Below are positions 35,296 to 48,700 of a DNA stretch of 64,000 nt, piece after piece (the first letter of the stretch is position 1; the number at the start of each line of letters is the position of its first letter). The notes beneath the pieces are model-generated. The model searched no databases. It was not told the DNA's origin and worked only from the letters and a program-made list of their open reading frames with translations. The translations under genes and the position numbers were made by a program. Source of the DNA: Labia minor (Eukaryota; Arthropoda; Insecta; Dermaptera; Spongiphoridae); NCBI GenBank assembly GCA_963082975.1, contig OY720345.1:30078611-30142610 (forward strand), read 5' to 3'.

Positions 35296-35859
35296 TATTA
35301 AATAAATTAATTCTAACACTGAATATTCTGTGAGCTTTTTATAATTCTATTTATCTTTTCATATTTTGAGCATTTAATGTTTTTTTTTGCCCTCCTGTCT
35401 CTTCAGTCTTATAAAATATATATTTTTACATTTAATCAAAAAACTAATTTATATTAATTTATTAATATACTATATTAAATTATTAAGAATTCATGGTGAT
35501 TTTTTTTTTCATTCAGAATTTTTATAGTGTAAAATTTAAAACTACAATATCACAAATTATTAGATCTAAATTAAAAAAAAACTATTCTTTTTAAAATTAC
35601 TTTAGATTATAAAAAAAATATAATTTACCACCGACTCCTAAATAACTAATCTTTATAATATGTATTCTAAGTTGTAATATCAGTCAAAAAAAATAAATAA
35701 TTAAAAATAAAATCTTAAAAGTTAATTGGAAAAAATAAATTAATTATTTATCTAATTTTCCCAGTAGAGACGCAGTGTTTACATTTCTGGAAGAGTGCAA
35801 TTATCAATTAGTAAAAGAAAATTTTCAATAATACCAATTATTGCATTTCATTCATTCGA
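34688..35859. other. AT-rich intergenic stretch
   Basis: Only simple sequence was seen, such as (ATT)n at 35265-35296. Confidence 0.4.
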
Positions 35860-36010
35860 CCTCATAAGTCTTCTGAACTCGATAGTAATATTTTTAGTCC
35901 AGAATCAACATTCCTCCAATCGTGCCTATTCTGAGCCACTTTCATCTAATTCCTATTCTCTCCCATTATATTGTCTACCAAATGCCTTGGTCTGCCCATA
36001 AACTATTTAT
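35860..36010 (-). pseudogene. LINE reverse transcriptase tail fragment
   Basis: The minus-strand translation gives a degraded version of the C-terminal tail found in the LINE at 44410-45330 (a G-R-P-R-like start, then K-V-A-Q-N-R and a W-R segment). It is short and broken by stops. Less certain related pieces may extend to about 36400. Confidence 0.4.
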
Positions 36011-38642
36011 TTGACTTTACACATCCATTCGAACTACGTGTAACCCCCATAGCATTCTTCAATCTTTTTAGTGGAATAGAATAAGTAATGTGTTAAAAAA
36101 TATTAGAAATTTTTTTCAAATAAGTACTAATGAAAATGTTCAAAACATAAAAACTAATAATAATGCTATTTTGATGTTTATTTGTATATTAGGGTACGTT
36201 TTTATTAGTTTGAATATTCTCTCCTTGGCCTTATCTAATTCACATTTTTTTCTCTTAACTACTATAGTGTCTGCTGCCAACTGCTTCATCTTTCCACTAG
36301 TCGTTATTTAACTTCTTTTCCCTGACTTATATCATTTGTCCCATGATATCTTTGATGAATTTGCCAAATCGTCCGCGTAGCTTAATACTTTTAATTGGAT
36401 TGCTTCGATTTGTCCCTAATTTGTCTAAAGAAGAAAGAAGATAAAATTTAATTGAAGAAAACGAAACCCTATGGAGTTTCTGATAAATGATTTAAAAATT
36501 TAAATTAAGAACTGCCATTTTAGAGTAAATAAAACAAAGGATTTGATTGGGAAAAGAAGCAAATACATAAGATGTGCACAGAATAAACAATAAATAAACT
36601 GTGGTGGTCGATTGATGAGGTCCTGCCCTACAATAAAAAAGTAAATAAATTAAAAAATTCCTGAGTAAAACAATGACGATTTAAACCAAGATGTTTCAAG
36701 CATCAATCTTTTTTAAAAAATCTGAAAATGGCACAGAGATTTTTTTTTTCAAACCATACTAATATATTTCTAAATTAAAAATCAAATATGATATAATAAA
36801 TACTGATCAAAATTTTTCTAATTTATTTATTTATTTAATTTTTTCTATTCTATTTTAAGCGGACATTCTTCCCCATTTTATTTTTGTTTATTATTATTAT
36901 TATTATTAATATTCATTAATTGTAAATATTTGAATCATTCATACTTGTTCTCAATTTTCTAAGCATGGACGGACGGACAGACACAAAATTTCTATTATTT
37001 AATTTGGTACATAAACCATAATATTAAATAATGACTGAATTTTAAATATATTTAAGAATTAAGCCCAATATAAATATTTCTTATTTATTTATTTCGTTTA
37101 TTCCTAACCATAATTCATAATAATTATTTTTAAACATTTTTTTATTTTAATATATCTATTTATATATATAGATTTATATATTTATATTTATATAATCTCA
37201 TAATTCTTGCATACCAACATTTATCTATTTTATATAAATGAATAACTTTATTTATTATACATCAATTTTTAATATTTTTTGTATTCTAGTTTTTTATTTA
37301 ATGAATTATGTATTTTATTTTAAATTAAATATATATATATATATATATAAAAATAGCATAATTAGATATTAAACCATTTAAAAGAAATGTATCTATTAAT
37401 TTTTATCATTATAAATACTAGATCATTCCAAAAGTGTATTTAAATAAATTAACTATGGGGAGTATGAAATTGACCTCTATACAAAATTAATCTTGAATAA
37501 CAATTTCATTTAGAAAAAAAATTAATAAAAAAAAAAAAAAAAAAAAAATAATAAAAATAAAAAAGTATTTAATTTATAGAAAAAAAATCAAAGTTTTAAA
37601 ATAAACAAAAATGTGAATTATTTTTTTAAGAAAATTAAATTATTCAATTATTGATATATAAAATATCTAATATTCGATGTTGTTCATAGAATTATTAAAA
37701 ATTTAAATAAATATTTATTAATATTATAATAATAATAATTTTATATTAATTTATATTAATATATTTATACAAAATTGACATTTTGCATAAATTGGTCAAA
37801 TAAATTCAATTTTTTCTTTCTTTTTTTTTTTTTTGTAAGAAAGTGTACAAATAAAAATTTAAATATTTATTTATTTATACCTTTTTTTTATTTACAATTT
37901 CTGAAATTAAATAAAAAAAACATACTTATGTAATATAAAAATCTAGTTTATTTTTTTTTTATTATTTTTTTTATTTAACAAAAAAAAAAAACGAGAACAA
38001 GAATAATAATATTTTATAGAATCCGTTGTATGTGTGACTTATAAATATGATTTATTTTTAATATTTTGGGAGGGGAAAATGTATTTCTGGAAATTTTCAT
38101 TTTTATGAATGAAATTTCTAAAAATACTTATTTTTATAATTAGGAATGTAAAATTAATTTGCATTTAAATATTTTATCAATTAAATATTTTTTTTTTTTA
38201 CTTTTTTTTATTTATTTTTATTTGTTTGATCATAATGAAGAAAAATAACATCTCAACAAATAAATTCGTTTGTTAGACTTTTTTTTTCTTCTTACTACGT
38301 GACCCTGTCATTTTCTTTTATAATGTCAATTTTGTTTTTCTCATTTTCTTCATACTTCAGTATTTTTTCCCGTCTTGTTGAGGTTAAAATGAAATCTTTG
38401 ACTGGAGAAAAGTATTTATTCTAAAGTCCGAGAGGTGATGTAAATAGAAAAAAGAGAAAAAAAGAACTAGGGGGATGGAAAAAGAGAGATCGGTGATATG
38501 TGGTCCCTAAAATTGATTTCTATTATTTGTAGGTCCCTCTCCTAAAAAAAAAAAATAATCAATTTGGGGGATGAGAGATCTTTTCTATTTTTTTTATATT
38601 ATATTGGGGGTGTGGGTGTGTAAATGTAAAAGGAACGAACAA
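36011..38642. other. AT-rich stretch downstream of the GPCR exon
   Basis: No gene found. Contains poly-A/poly-T tracts (a long one at 37527-37548), a short CGGACGGACAGACA remnant at 36969 and TA-rich patches. Part of it may be 3' UTR of the minus-strand exon ending at 38643. Confidence 0.4.
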
Positions 38643-38969
38643 TCAACATTTATTTGGTGCATCTAGATCAGGGAAAACGTATAATTCGACATCGACCCCT
38701 TGATCAGATGTCGATGATGTTTGTCGTTGTTCTCGCACTGTCCCGTTGCCTCCTTGCATGCCGCCCCCGCGCATTGATACCCCACGATAGAAGCTATTGG
38801 CCGTATGGAGATTATTCCAACGAGCTGAACCGGTCCTTGACCATCCACCGGTTCCCGTTGAATATCTCATACTGGCCATTTTATCCAGGTCTAGACTTTC
38901 CGTTGCCGATGAAATCCATTTACGGGTGCGGAATGGACATCGTTGTTTGAATTCACGTTTGAATTTCTC
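38643..38969 (-). CDS. C-terminal exon of a probable neuropeptide-type class A GPCR
   Basis: A minus-strand exon of 109 codons including the stop, entered through an acceptor (TTTGATTCCGCAG) ending at 38970. It starts EKFKREFKQRCPFRTRKW. The spacing of aromatic and basic residues, followed by Cys and Pro-Phe, is like helix 8 just after membrane segment 7 in insect peptide GPCRs, where N-x-x-F-K/R-x-x-F is usual. The rest is a Ser/Thr/Gly/Arg-rich tail (about residues 20-85) with phosphorylation potential, ending L-D-A-P-N-K-C. Codon use is GC-richer than the surroundings. Upstream exons should lie at higher coordinates on the minus strand, but none was recognised. Which receptor this is cannot be told from the tail. 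Confidence 0.55.
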   Translation of the reverse strand, partial: EKFKREFKQRCPFRTRKWISSATESLDLDKMASMRYSTGTGGWSRTGSARWNNLHTANSFYRGVSMRGGGMQGGNGTVREQRQTSSTSDQGVDVELYVFPDLDAPNKC

Positions 38970-39445
38970 CTGCGGAATCAAAACAATTATTTTGTTATTA
39001 ATTTAACAAATATAGAAAATAATTAATTTAACATTTAAATGAATTCATTCCAAATCGCTAAACAATTATTTAACAAAGAATTGTTCTTTTTTTCACTTGG
39101 ATAAAGAGAAAAAAATTATTTAATTTTTTTTTAACAATTTTTTCTCGGATATCTTAAATTATTAACCAAATTCCAAATTCATAAAAAAAATTATTATTAT
39201 TATAAATATTCAATTATTAATTGTGATTCTTTGTTGTATTATATACAATTTATTTATGAATTATATTAATTTTTCTATTGTTCTAAAATTTGGAACTACT
39301 TATATAAATTTATTATTGTTAACTCGCTGCTAAATAAACTAAATATTTTGATATATAATTAGATTATTTATTATATATTGTAATTTATATTTCTATTGAA
39401 TATAATATATATCAATCTTTCCTGACAGAAATTATGTAATTTAAA
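38970..39445. other. AT-rich stretch, probably intron of the GPCR gene
   Basis: It follows the acceptor of the exon at 38969-38643. Nothing else was recognised. Confidence 0.4.
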
Positions 39446-39934
39446 GGGATTTGGATAAAACTTTACCAGTGGATTCCTTTTCTAATTGCAAGTGACTATT
39501 AAATTAGCAAATGGTTCGGGGCCGCTTTTAGTTTCCAAGATAAAAATTATTAAAATTTGCATATAAATCCATTTACATATCCTGTTTTATTTATATGGCC
39601 AACTTCACAAATTTCCGGGTTTTTTTTTCAGTTCGGTTTGTGGAAAATTAAAATATTAATTAAATAATTTTCCTGTATCCAAACCAATTCGAAAAAAGTG
39701 AAAATTATTGAATAAGTGAATAATTAGTGAATTAGTCAATAAAACATTACTAAATGGCTGATCATTTGGACCTTCATAACTAGATTATCTGCCAAACTTT
39801 AATAATTTTTATCTAGGAAACTAGAAGCGACCGAGAATTATTGCATAAGGAAAGTTTCTTAGGAATTAAAAAAGGAATCCACTGGTAAGGTTTTATCCAA
39901 ATCCTTGAAGATTCCATTTTTGTAAACAATTACC
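39446..39934. mobile_element. hAT-like MITE, family D copy 2 (489 bp)
   Basis: It starts GGGATTTGGATAAAACTTTA and ends in the inverse of that block followed by TTTTTGTAAACAATTACC, related to 15905-16491. It lacks the outer left repeat, yet a perfect 8-bp direct repeat AATTTAAA flanks it (39438-39445 and 39935-39942). Confidence 0.75.
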
Positions 39935-40854
39935 AATTTAAATTTAAAAAATATATTTAACAGTAATTCACTGATATAGTAGTGAGCTTAAAATCTCGAG
40001 GAGATCAATCTCATCTTCACAATAAATGTGTAAAAAATGCATTATAATATTAATAAATAAATATAAAAGTAATTCTGACACTCCTACCCCCCAAAACTAG
40101 AATTGAGGTGGAGAACACAGTTCTTATAACAAATAAACAATTACTTATTCACCTTTAATAGATACTTTAATGTATGTGATGAAATAAATAATAAATATAT
40201 TTGTTATAAGTGCACTCTAATAAAACAAATTTGGAAAATTGGAATTATTATAACAGAATATTTTCAATGGATTGTGAAATTGTTTATTCTTATAACTTTT
40301 ATTATTTAATTATTTGTTTCTATAAATAAATAAAATTACATTTAGGTAATTATTGAATGGCATGTTTATTAATAATAATTTTCCATATTTATAGAAGTAT
40401 ACTAATAAAGGCTTACAACCCAATAAATAATTAACTAGCTTATTTTTCCTTTAATTTTTAAATATCATTAATAATTTATTATTTATTAAGGATTATTAAT
40501 TAAGTTAAATTATCATTTCTATGATATTCAAATTATAACTATATTATATTATAGAATAATTAGTTTTAACATAATATTAAATTTAAAAAAATTAATTAAT
40601 TAATTAAATATGTTATATCTTTAGATTATCTGGTATTTTTTATTTAATAATTTAATGGCTTAAAAATTAAAATAAATTCTATTCCTAAATCTTACATAAC
40701 CCGATGTTTGATTTCTTTTAGAAATAATAATTTCCTATCCATTTCAACAAATTATTATTCTCGTTTGGATATCAGCAAGTTAATTAAAAAAAAATTATAA
40801 TCATAATACTTTTTTAATTATAATAATTTTCATTTTTAGCTTTTATGTAAATAT

Positions 40855-40897
<43 letters not shown>

Positions 40898-41483
40898 TAA
40901 AGATCTCTAATAAAAAAAGAAGTATTTTCTTTTAAAGTAAAATATCAAAAGATGATGTTTAAAGGTGGTCTCTTTAAATATGCCAGTCAACAAGCCAGCC
41001 GGCTATTTTTGTAGTAAAGTATCAGAAAATTTTGTGAAAATATCTCAAAAGTTGAGTGCTTCTCAATGGTTTTGCTTTCAAAAACAGAGAAAATAAACCA
41101 TAAATCAGAGTTTTAGCAATGTCAGCCTTGACCTGAACATAAATTACCCACCACCAATAACTTTAACCATTTGTATACGCATATACAGATGTAAAGCAAA
41201 TCCTTTAAGACTAGTAAAAAAAAAAATAATATGTTGTTCAATTAATTATCGAATGTAAAAAAAAAATTAATTAATATAAATAATATGTCTAACATTATTT
41301 TTTAAATCTTTTAATTATATTGTTTTAATATTAGATGATGAATGGATTTAACATTTGTTATTGATATTTTGATTTATATAGAGAGAAAAAAAAATAACAA
41401 AATAAGTTGATTATATAAAATAAATCTTTAAAAATTCATGTGCATATAAATATTATAAAGTTCATTTACTCTTGTCATACCTC
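39935..41483. other. AT-rich stretch
   Basis: No gene seen. A (TA)n tract lies at about 40859-40893. The patch 40960-41230 is of higher complexity, but both strands are closed by stops. Confidence 0.4.
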
Positions 41484-42161
41484 CAGGACCGGCCCGAGCT
41501 CTTATGGCGCCCTAGGCCAAGGGTCTAAAGTTCGCCCCATATGTTTTAACAAGCAAAAAAAAAAGAATCAACTAAAAAATTTTTGTTTGTTATTAAAAAA
41601 ATATTTTTATATTTGAAAATATATTTTATTTTAGTTGGATCCACATATTGATTGATCTTCCTAAAAAGGAGATATCAACATTTCCATAAAAGGAGATGTT
41701 TCCTAAAGTAGAAGTTACCAAAAGGGGAACATAAACAGTGAATTGGTTTATTATATTTATTGATTGATCGACAGCGGTCGATACTTTGTATGGGGTTTGA
41801 GCCAATCATTGGTTCCTCTTATCACTCTAAAAAGTATTTAAGCATCTTTAGACATTAAGGGGATGCCACGCACCCCAAAAGAAAATATTATAAATAAAGT
41901 TTCTTATGATAATAATTCTTCCGATATAAAAGCGCGTAAATCCAACCATTTTTATATTAAATTTAATACAAAATTTTCTTAACTCCAATATGTATATAAA
42001 ACTTTTGTTTCTGGATAATCTTTCAGGACTGTTTTTATCTACGAAAAAAGAGAGAAATTATATATATTCGCGAAGGATTAATTTTTTTTTCATAATGGCG
42101 CCCCTGCCAGCCAAGCGCCCCGAGCCATGGCCTTACTGGCTCGGCTCTAGGGCCGGCCCTG
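41484..42161. mobile_element. hAT-like element (CAGGACCGGCCC ends), 678 bp
   Basis: The ends CAGGACCGGCCCGAG and TAGGGCCGGCCCTG are inverted, with GGCGCC/GCGCCCC motifs just inside each. A perfect 8-bp duplication CATACCTC flanks it (41476-41483 and 42162-42169). The interior is AT-rich and no transposase was recognised. The frame at 41990-42178 crosses the right end and is not a gene. Confidence 0.85.
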
Positions 42162-43195
42162 CATACCTCATGTCTTAGTTTGATAGATTAAATTCCTTTC
42201 ATCAGTCAGTTGGAAATTTCGTTATCTTCTATATAATTACTTAATTATAATTATAGATAATGTGTTTGTTTGTGTGAATGAATGAGATATTTGAATGTTT
42301 CGATATATATATATATATATACAATTTTCTCGCACACATCTTCTTCATATAATATTTATATAATTCCATTTATATAATACAATATTAAAAAAAATTAATT
42401 CAATAAATTTATAAAAAATATTTATATTTGATATTTTGAAAAATTTTGAAATTATTGAGTTTCCAAGATATATTTTATTTTCACGCCACCCCTTTAAGTG
42501 GAATAATTTATGTTTTATTTATATATCTCCATTTTATAATACTAGTTAAAACATTATTCATCTAAATGATTCTTATTCTTAATTTTTCCAATAAATAATT
42601 AAAAAAAAACTCTTAGTTCACTTCAATTTATTTAAAACAAAAAATTGAAAAGAGTTTTTGCCAAAATAGTTGAATTTTATTCATTTTCTAAGAAAACAAA
42701 TAAATTAAAGTTAACTACCTAGTAAAATTTACTGATCGATCTGAATTAAATTTGAAAATAACATTCTTTAGCAATGACGATGATAAGTTTAAAATAGAAG
42801 AATTTATTAGAAAATATGTGAGGTTCCAAAAAATAGAAAGTGCATGATCTCTATGCATTGTCATATAAAGAACAATTATAAATGAGGAGGGAGATATTAT
42901 GAAGTGAACATAAGGCATAAATGAAAAAATAATAGAAAAACCAATTGTGAAAAAGAAAAATAGGTGATAAGTTCAGGGCAGGGGTAATATACTTTAAAAT
43001 CAATATAATAAAATTGGAGAAATGTTGCAATAAGATCGAGATGATCAAAAAAAGAAGCTCTGATGATTTTTAAATTTAATCTAAGCCTTTGCCTCCCACC
43101 TCACCTACACAAAAAAAATTAAAAGTGGAAAAAAGTAAAAATTAAAATACATAAAATATAATAAAATAAAAAAAAATATAATATGACAATATCTT
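42162..43195. other. AT-rich stretch with unassigned frames
   Basis: At 42700-43090 both strands hold short open frames (plus-strand frame ending near 42846; minus frames 42918-42715 and 43048-42851). Complexity is above background, suggesting an old transposon coding fragment, but no family motif could be read. Confidence 0.3.
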
Positions 43196-44116
43196 ACTTT
43201 ATTATACTAGCAAAAATTGTATATATATATATAATTATGCTTTTTGTGGATTTCTTTGAAGTTCACCCCATAAGATAGTATTTATAAAGAAAAATCGATC
43301 TGTATTGGTTTCAGACTCGAGAAAAATCAACTTTATTAGTGTTTTCTTAATTTAAAAGAGTAAATTTATATCACGTTACAAATTACGTCATCCATATCGA
43401 AATTAGCCTCTTGTCATTCTTTTTTAATTGATATTGAATTAATATTTTTTTTATATTTAAAATATTTTATTTAATTACTAAATAAAAAAATAAAAATATT
43501 TATTTTAGAAATATTTTAGAAACATATTACAAAATAGATTTATTAATCTCTTACAAAAAAAAAATTCATGAAGTTAGCAACATAATAACACACATGAAGA
43601 AATTTCAAATAAATTGTTGAATAAATTTGATCTAATAATATTAAATAAATTATATTATATTAATTAAAATGTTTTTTAGATTAAATTATAAATAATATAA
43701 ATGATATTTGATTATTATAAATAAAAAGAAAAAAAATAACCTTATTAAAATATAGACAAGTGTCAATATAATTTCAGAATTTATATTATTATCAGCAATA
43801 ATCTTTGGTGTAAACAGTTTATAAGTTATAGCTACTTTGAAAAATATAAAGCTGAAGCCATCTAATTATAACAACATATATTTATATATATTAGAGGAAC
43901 AAATATTTTATCAAGTAAACTTGAATATATTTTTCATCTTGAAATGGAAATCAAGTTATTTTAATTAATTTCTACAATTTTAGGAAACAAATTTTTGATG
44001 GGTCTTTTTTAGAAAATCCATTTAACAATTGTAATAAATATTTAAAAAATTGTAAAATTATTAAAGTTTAAATAATAAATTAGCTAGAAATTAGATAGCT
44101 CGCTGTTCTAGGTACT
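43196..44116 (+). mobile_element. Family C element, copy 1 (degenerate)
   Basis: It begins CTAGCAAAAATTGTATATAT, shares the GATAGTATTTATAAAGAAAA segment and the AGGAAACAAATTTTT segment with copy 2 (56488-57897), and ends with TAGCTCGCTGTTCTAGGTAC, a decayed version of the hairpin end of copies 2 and 3. No coding capacity. Confidence 0.5.
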
Positions 44117-44409
44117 GAATATATTAGTATGTATAGATTTTCCTAATAGAGATCATTAATTTTCTAGAATGGTGACATAAATATGCAAATTTAATATGAT
44201 CATCTTATTTATTTAGCTGATATAAATATTGTTAAATGAAAATATATATCACTCTTCCTATCTTTTGAATTAAACACATTCCGTATACTCCACTGAATTG
44301 TTCAGATGAATTATTCCCTATATATAATAATATGAATTCGGATTTAACCGAATTTGAAAGTTCTTTGCTTGAGTAAATATTCATTACTCTTTCTTGATGG
44401 AAATTTGTT

Positions 44410-45330
44410 ATAGAAAAATATTCACTTTTTCCTCAAGGGGTCGCAATATCACAAATTTTATTTAATTTAGTTCTGGAATATGTAATCAGACAAATTGGGA
44501 AAAAATTAAACGGAATCGAATTAAACAAAAAAATTCAAGTATTAGGTTACGCAGACGACTTAAATATAATAGGAGATTGACAATCAAAGATAGCATAGAA
44601 AAATTAATCGAAGCAGGAAAAGAGGTGGGGCTAGAAATTAATTGTACTAAGACAAAGTATTTAGTAACAGAGAAGAATAGTATTAGCACACAAAGTCTTA
44701 AAATACAATATGTAGAATTCGAAAATGTAGAAAAATTTAAATACTTATGTTCTGTAATCACGAAGGATAATAATATTCGAGAAGAGTTTAAAGCGAGGTT
44801 GCAATCGGGAAACGCCTGTCTGTTATCATGCAGTAAAGGGGCTTATCGCGTCAAAATTATTATGAAAGAGAATAAAAATTAAAATATATAAAACAATTAT
44901 TTTGCCGGTTGTGTTATATGGGTGTGAGGCATGGTCTATCGCCTTAGGAGACGAGAGTAGATTTGGAGTATTTGAGAATAGGATTCTTCGCAGCATTTAT
45001 GGGCCAAGGAAAGATGAGATCACCGGAGAATGGCGAAGACTGCATAAAGAGGATTTGCATGACCTCTATGCATCTCCAGATATAGTTAGAATTATAAAAT
45101 AAAGAAGGCTGCGATGAGCAGGGCACGTGGCTAGAATTGGAGAGGAAAGAATGGTGAAAAATATTATATTTTGGTGGGGAAACGTCCGCTTGGAAGACCA
45201 AGGACGCGGTGGGTGGATAATGAAAGAATGGACGTGAGAGAGGTTGTGGCTCAGAATAGGGATACTTGGAGAAGTGTGGTTGTTGCGAACTTTCGAGTTC
45301 CGTAGAGCCACAAAGATCGATAAATAGAAT
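44410..45330 (+). pseudogene. Non-LTR retrotransposon (LINE) reverse transcriptase, 3' part, broken
   Basis: The frame starting near 44430 reads L-F-P-Q-G then FNLVLEYVIR and the catalytic box G-Y-A-D-D-L-N-I-I-G-D (near 44545-44577). After a stop, the frame 44577-44879 continues with EKLIEAGKEVGLEINCTKTK, and 44902-45102 with V-V-L-Y-G-C-E-A-W and E-W-R-R-L-H-K-E-D-L-H-D-L-Y. From 45105 to 45310 a frameshifted tail gives GHVARIGEERMVKN and a G-R-P-R-like end. Order and motifs match the RT thumb and C-terminus of a common arthropod LINE. The first two RT motifs, the endonuclease and ORF1 are absent, so it is 5'-truncated and dead. The remnants at 5040, 7506, 35860, 53075 and 56105 are related tails. 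Confidence 0.85.
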
Positions 45331-46510
45331 CACTTTTTACAATTTGATTAAGTATGAACCAAATTCATAACATATATACATTAGATGTATATTTTAATCA
45401 CTCCTTTTACGGTAAACCCCAGCCATGGTTTCAATAATAATAATAATAATAATAATGTGAAACTATATTATTACTATGAAGTACAGTTTGAGTGATTCAA
45501 ATGATGTGAGTTAATTATGTCTATTCTATTGTGTTATAATTATTATTAGATAAATTTTCCTCTACATTTAACATTGATTGCATTAATAGCCAACCTTCTC
45601 TATTTAGTAATGATTATCATTATTATCAAATGATTTAATTGGGAAATTTTTGGTATTTCATGAGAGAAAAAAATCTAATACGATAAATAACTTATTGAGA
45701 ATCATTTAACTAAAAAAATGTTAAAAAGTAATAGAATAGAATGAAGTTTTTTGTGAGGAACGGAAGTATGTGGAGATGGAGAAATATAAAATTTAAAATT
45801 TGGATGAGATAGAAAGATTTCTTTATTCGAAGAAATTCCAATTTTCGAATCCTATAAGAAAAATATGCTACTCAGAGATTATAAAAAAAGATTCACTTCG
45901 TGTTATTAAAATAAAACATATATATATATAAATGTTTTAAGAAAAATGGAATTATGTGATTGTAACATTATATCTGCAGAGATGATGAAAAAACGAAATA
46001 TTTATGAAATTTTTTTCTCTTTGAAAATTTAGATTTGGTCAATGGGCAGAAAAGATCAACCAGCTTGAAGGAACTCATTTTATTAAAAGAAAATATAGAT
46101 ATCTACAGTCAAATTGAAAGGCAAAATATTTACTTACATATCTCTATAAATTGAATTTAAGGATTTATTCACAATCAACTGGAATTTTGTGATTGAACAA
46201 CGAGGCAAATAACAAAAAAAGGAAAAATATGCAAATTTAGTTTAATTATGGTACGAACATACATATATATATAATATATTATATTAATAAAATGTTTTAT
46301 TAAAGCTATTTTATTATATTAGCTGATTTATAAATATTATATGGTAGCTCTAGAGTTATAATTGGGTGGATGAAGGCATGGAGGGAGGAAGAGATTAATT
46401 TATCTAAGACTCAGAGCCACTTGAGTATTAAAATATTATTTATTATTTATTTATTATTATATTTATTTATTCTTTTGCGATTCTCTTCAGATTCTTTCCA
46501 CATATTATAT
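45331..46510. other. AT-rich stretch
   Basis: No gene found. (AAT)n repeat at about 45437-45458. Confidence 0.4.
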
Positions 46511-47193
46511 CAGGGGCGAGCAACCCGCTGCACACCGAATAGATTTATGCGCCCCGCCAAGTAATTTTGTAATAGTACGCAATACTTTAAATTGGTTTCC
46601 TAAACTGTCAATTGATTACTGTTAAATACATATTATAGCAATCATCACAATAATGGAACGATTTTTTGAGAGCTTGAAAAAGACATGTATTATGTGAATT
46701 GTCTATTAACTATTCATATTTAAGGTTTAATAATTTATTAAGTTATTTTTTTTTTGTCTGCTGCCCACTAAGAAATCTCAAACTTTCGTTTAGACCAGTG
46801 ATGGCGGACCTATGACCCGTGGGTGAGACACTGACCCACACTTTGATTTTTATACATTTTTTTATGTCAAAAAAGAGATTAAATACTCAAAAAAAAAATT
46901 AAGATGATTTTGTGGCCAAACATTTGAACATTTTCGATTTTTTTTAATACGGTTCTTGAAAATTATGATTGAAAATTGGGCCGTGAATACTAAAAGGTTG
47001 ATAATACACTGATATATATACCTATTAATTATAGATAAATATTTATACAAAATATATATTGTAAGTGATTTTCTTTATTTTTTTTTTCAATTAAATACTT
47101 AGTGACCCACGAGCTAGATCTTAAAAAATAATGATCAAAAAGGTTCGCCATAACTGGTTTAGACCTTTAATAAAAAAGGTTGCTCACCTCTTG
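46511..47193. mobile_element. Outer hAT-like element (CAGGGGCGAGCAACC ends), host of a nested insertion
   Basis: The left end CAGGGGCGAGCAACC is the inverse of the right end GGTTGCTCACCTCTTG. A second hAT element occupies 46796-47156. Without it the outer element would be about 310 bp. Its own target duplication is not clear. Non-coding. Confidence 0.75.
46796..47156. mobile_element. Inner hAT-like MITE (CAGTGATGGCGGACC ends), 361 bp
   Basis: Ends CAGTGATGGCGGACC and GGTTCGCCATAACTG; a perfect 8-bp duplication GTTTAGAC (46788-46795 and 47157-47164) lies inside the outer element, proving the order of insertion. GTGGGTGAGAC and GTGACCCACGAG motifs mirror each other near the ends. Confidence 0.9.
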
Positions 47194-48700
47194 TCTTTAT
47201 AATCGTAATAATAACTATAGACTTTAACAAATTAAATAATTATAAAAAAATAATAAATATATTATGAATTCTCTGATTTCATTAATATAGATTAATTATA
47301 TAATTTATAATATATTATTTTGTGGATCTCACAATTAAAATATTAAAAAAATAAAAATTAAGTGATTAATTTAATTTTTTCCCCTCTAGGATATATGAAT
47401 TCTAATGAAATAAATGAAATATTGATGATAATTTACGACATCCTTTAATCAATGGGACAATTTCATTATATGAGATCTGTAGAAGAAGACAATACAATAA
47501 GGATTGATGAGTGTGATAATTATTAAAAGTTCCCTCATGCTTTAATTAATTAAATAGAAAGTGATGAAATACAGATAACCAACTATTATATCAGTTAAAT
47601 TTTAGATATTCAACCTATCTCTTTTTCTCTCTCTCTCTCTCATTCTCACCAACATACACACACACACACACACACATACACATACACAAATGTATATTTC
47701 CATATATAGTTGCTCTTTCTATCCTCATATGAACCTTTTTATCATTAACACTATATACATCTATCTAAAGAGACAATCTAGCGTCGTCAGTTGTTTTTTA
47801 TCTTTCCTCTTTAATCATCCCCCTCCAGGGCTTATCTCAACATTCTTTATAAGTTTCAAAACAAAATATATGACATAAAAATCTGACAAACTGTAGATTA
47901 TTTAATCACATGAAACCTAGATTAGAATTTTCTAATGTGTAAAATATACGAGCTTTTTTTTAGTATGCTGTACATATGAAGCATGATGGGTTTCTGACAA
48001 AGTAGCTCATGTGGAAAAAATAATGTTGAATCTCATCACATAACTGGATAAATTAAAAGTAAACTAATGAATTTTAGAATATATAAATATATAAGTAATA
48101 ACATTTAAAAATCTCTTGTTAAGCTTCTTTAATATTTCTTAAATAAAATTTTATTATATATTTATTAAAAAATGTAAAAAATGAAAAATATGTTTAAAGA
48201 ATTGTTAATATTAAAAAATCAGATATACGTTCAGTATATACAAGTGAAAAAATAGAAATAAAATTAATCATACAATTGAAAATAATAAATATAATAATAA
48301 TAATAATATAAAGAAATAATTGAAGTAAAAGTAACAATAATTGTAATTGTCATCTTATTATGAAAATTTATACTTCTATTGATGAGAATATAATAGATTA
48401 TTTAAATAATTTTGTATAAATAAAAAAAAAATATCTATAAATTAATAAATTAACTCTTTATTTATAAATACTTTAGATTGAGATTTTCTATTAAAGTATG
48501 TAAAATGTAAATATAGTAGAGTTTGTGGGATTGAGGATTTAAAGCATTGAACTTAAATTAAACTTGAATTAATTAATATTTATATTCTAAATTTATTTTT
48601 CTTTAAAAAAAATTTAACACAGAAATAGAAATTGAATAAATATATGTATATGATTATTACTCAGTACACTAATTTTTTTTTTTCAAAAGTTAACAACGAT
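47194..48700. other. AT-rich stretch
   Basis: (TC)n at about 47624-47641 and (CA)n at 47655-47690; no gene recognised. Confidence 0.4.

Noticed and set aside
38654-38950. Plus-strand open frame of 98 codons opposite the GPCR tail exon
   Set aside because: The minus frame has a clean acceptor, a GPCR-like start and a natural stop; the plus frame is its shadow with no splice or family support.
44486-44761. Minus-strand frame of 91 codons
   Set aside because: Shadow of the LINE reverse transcriptase coded on the plus strand.
44944-45333. Minus-strand frames of 129 and 81 codons
   Set aside because: Antisense of the LINE tail. The plus strand carries the recognisable reverse transcriptase motifs.
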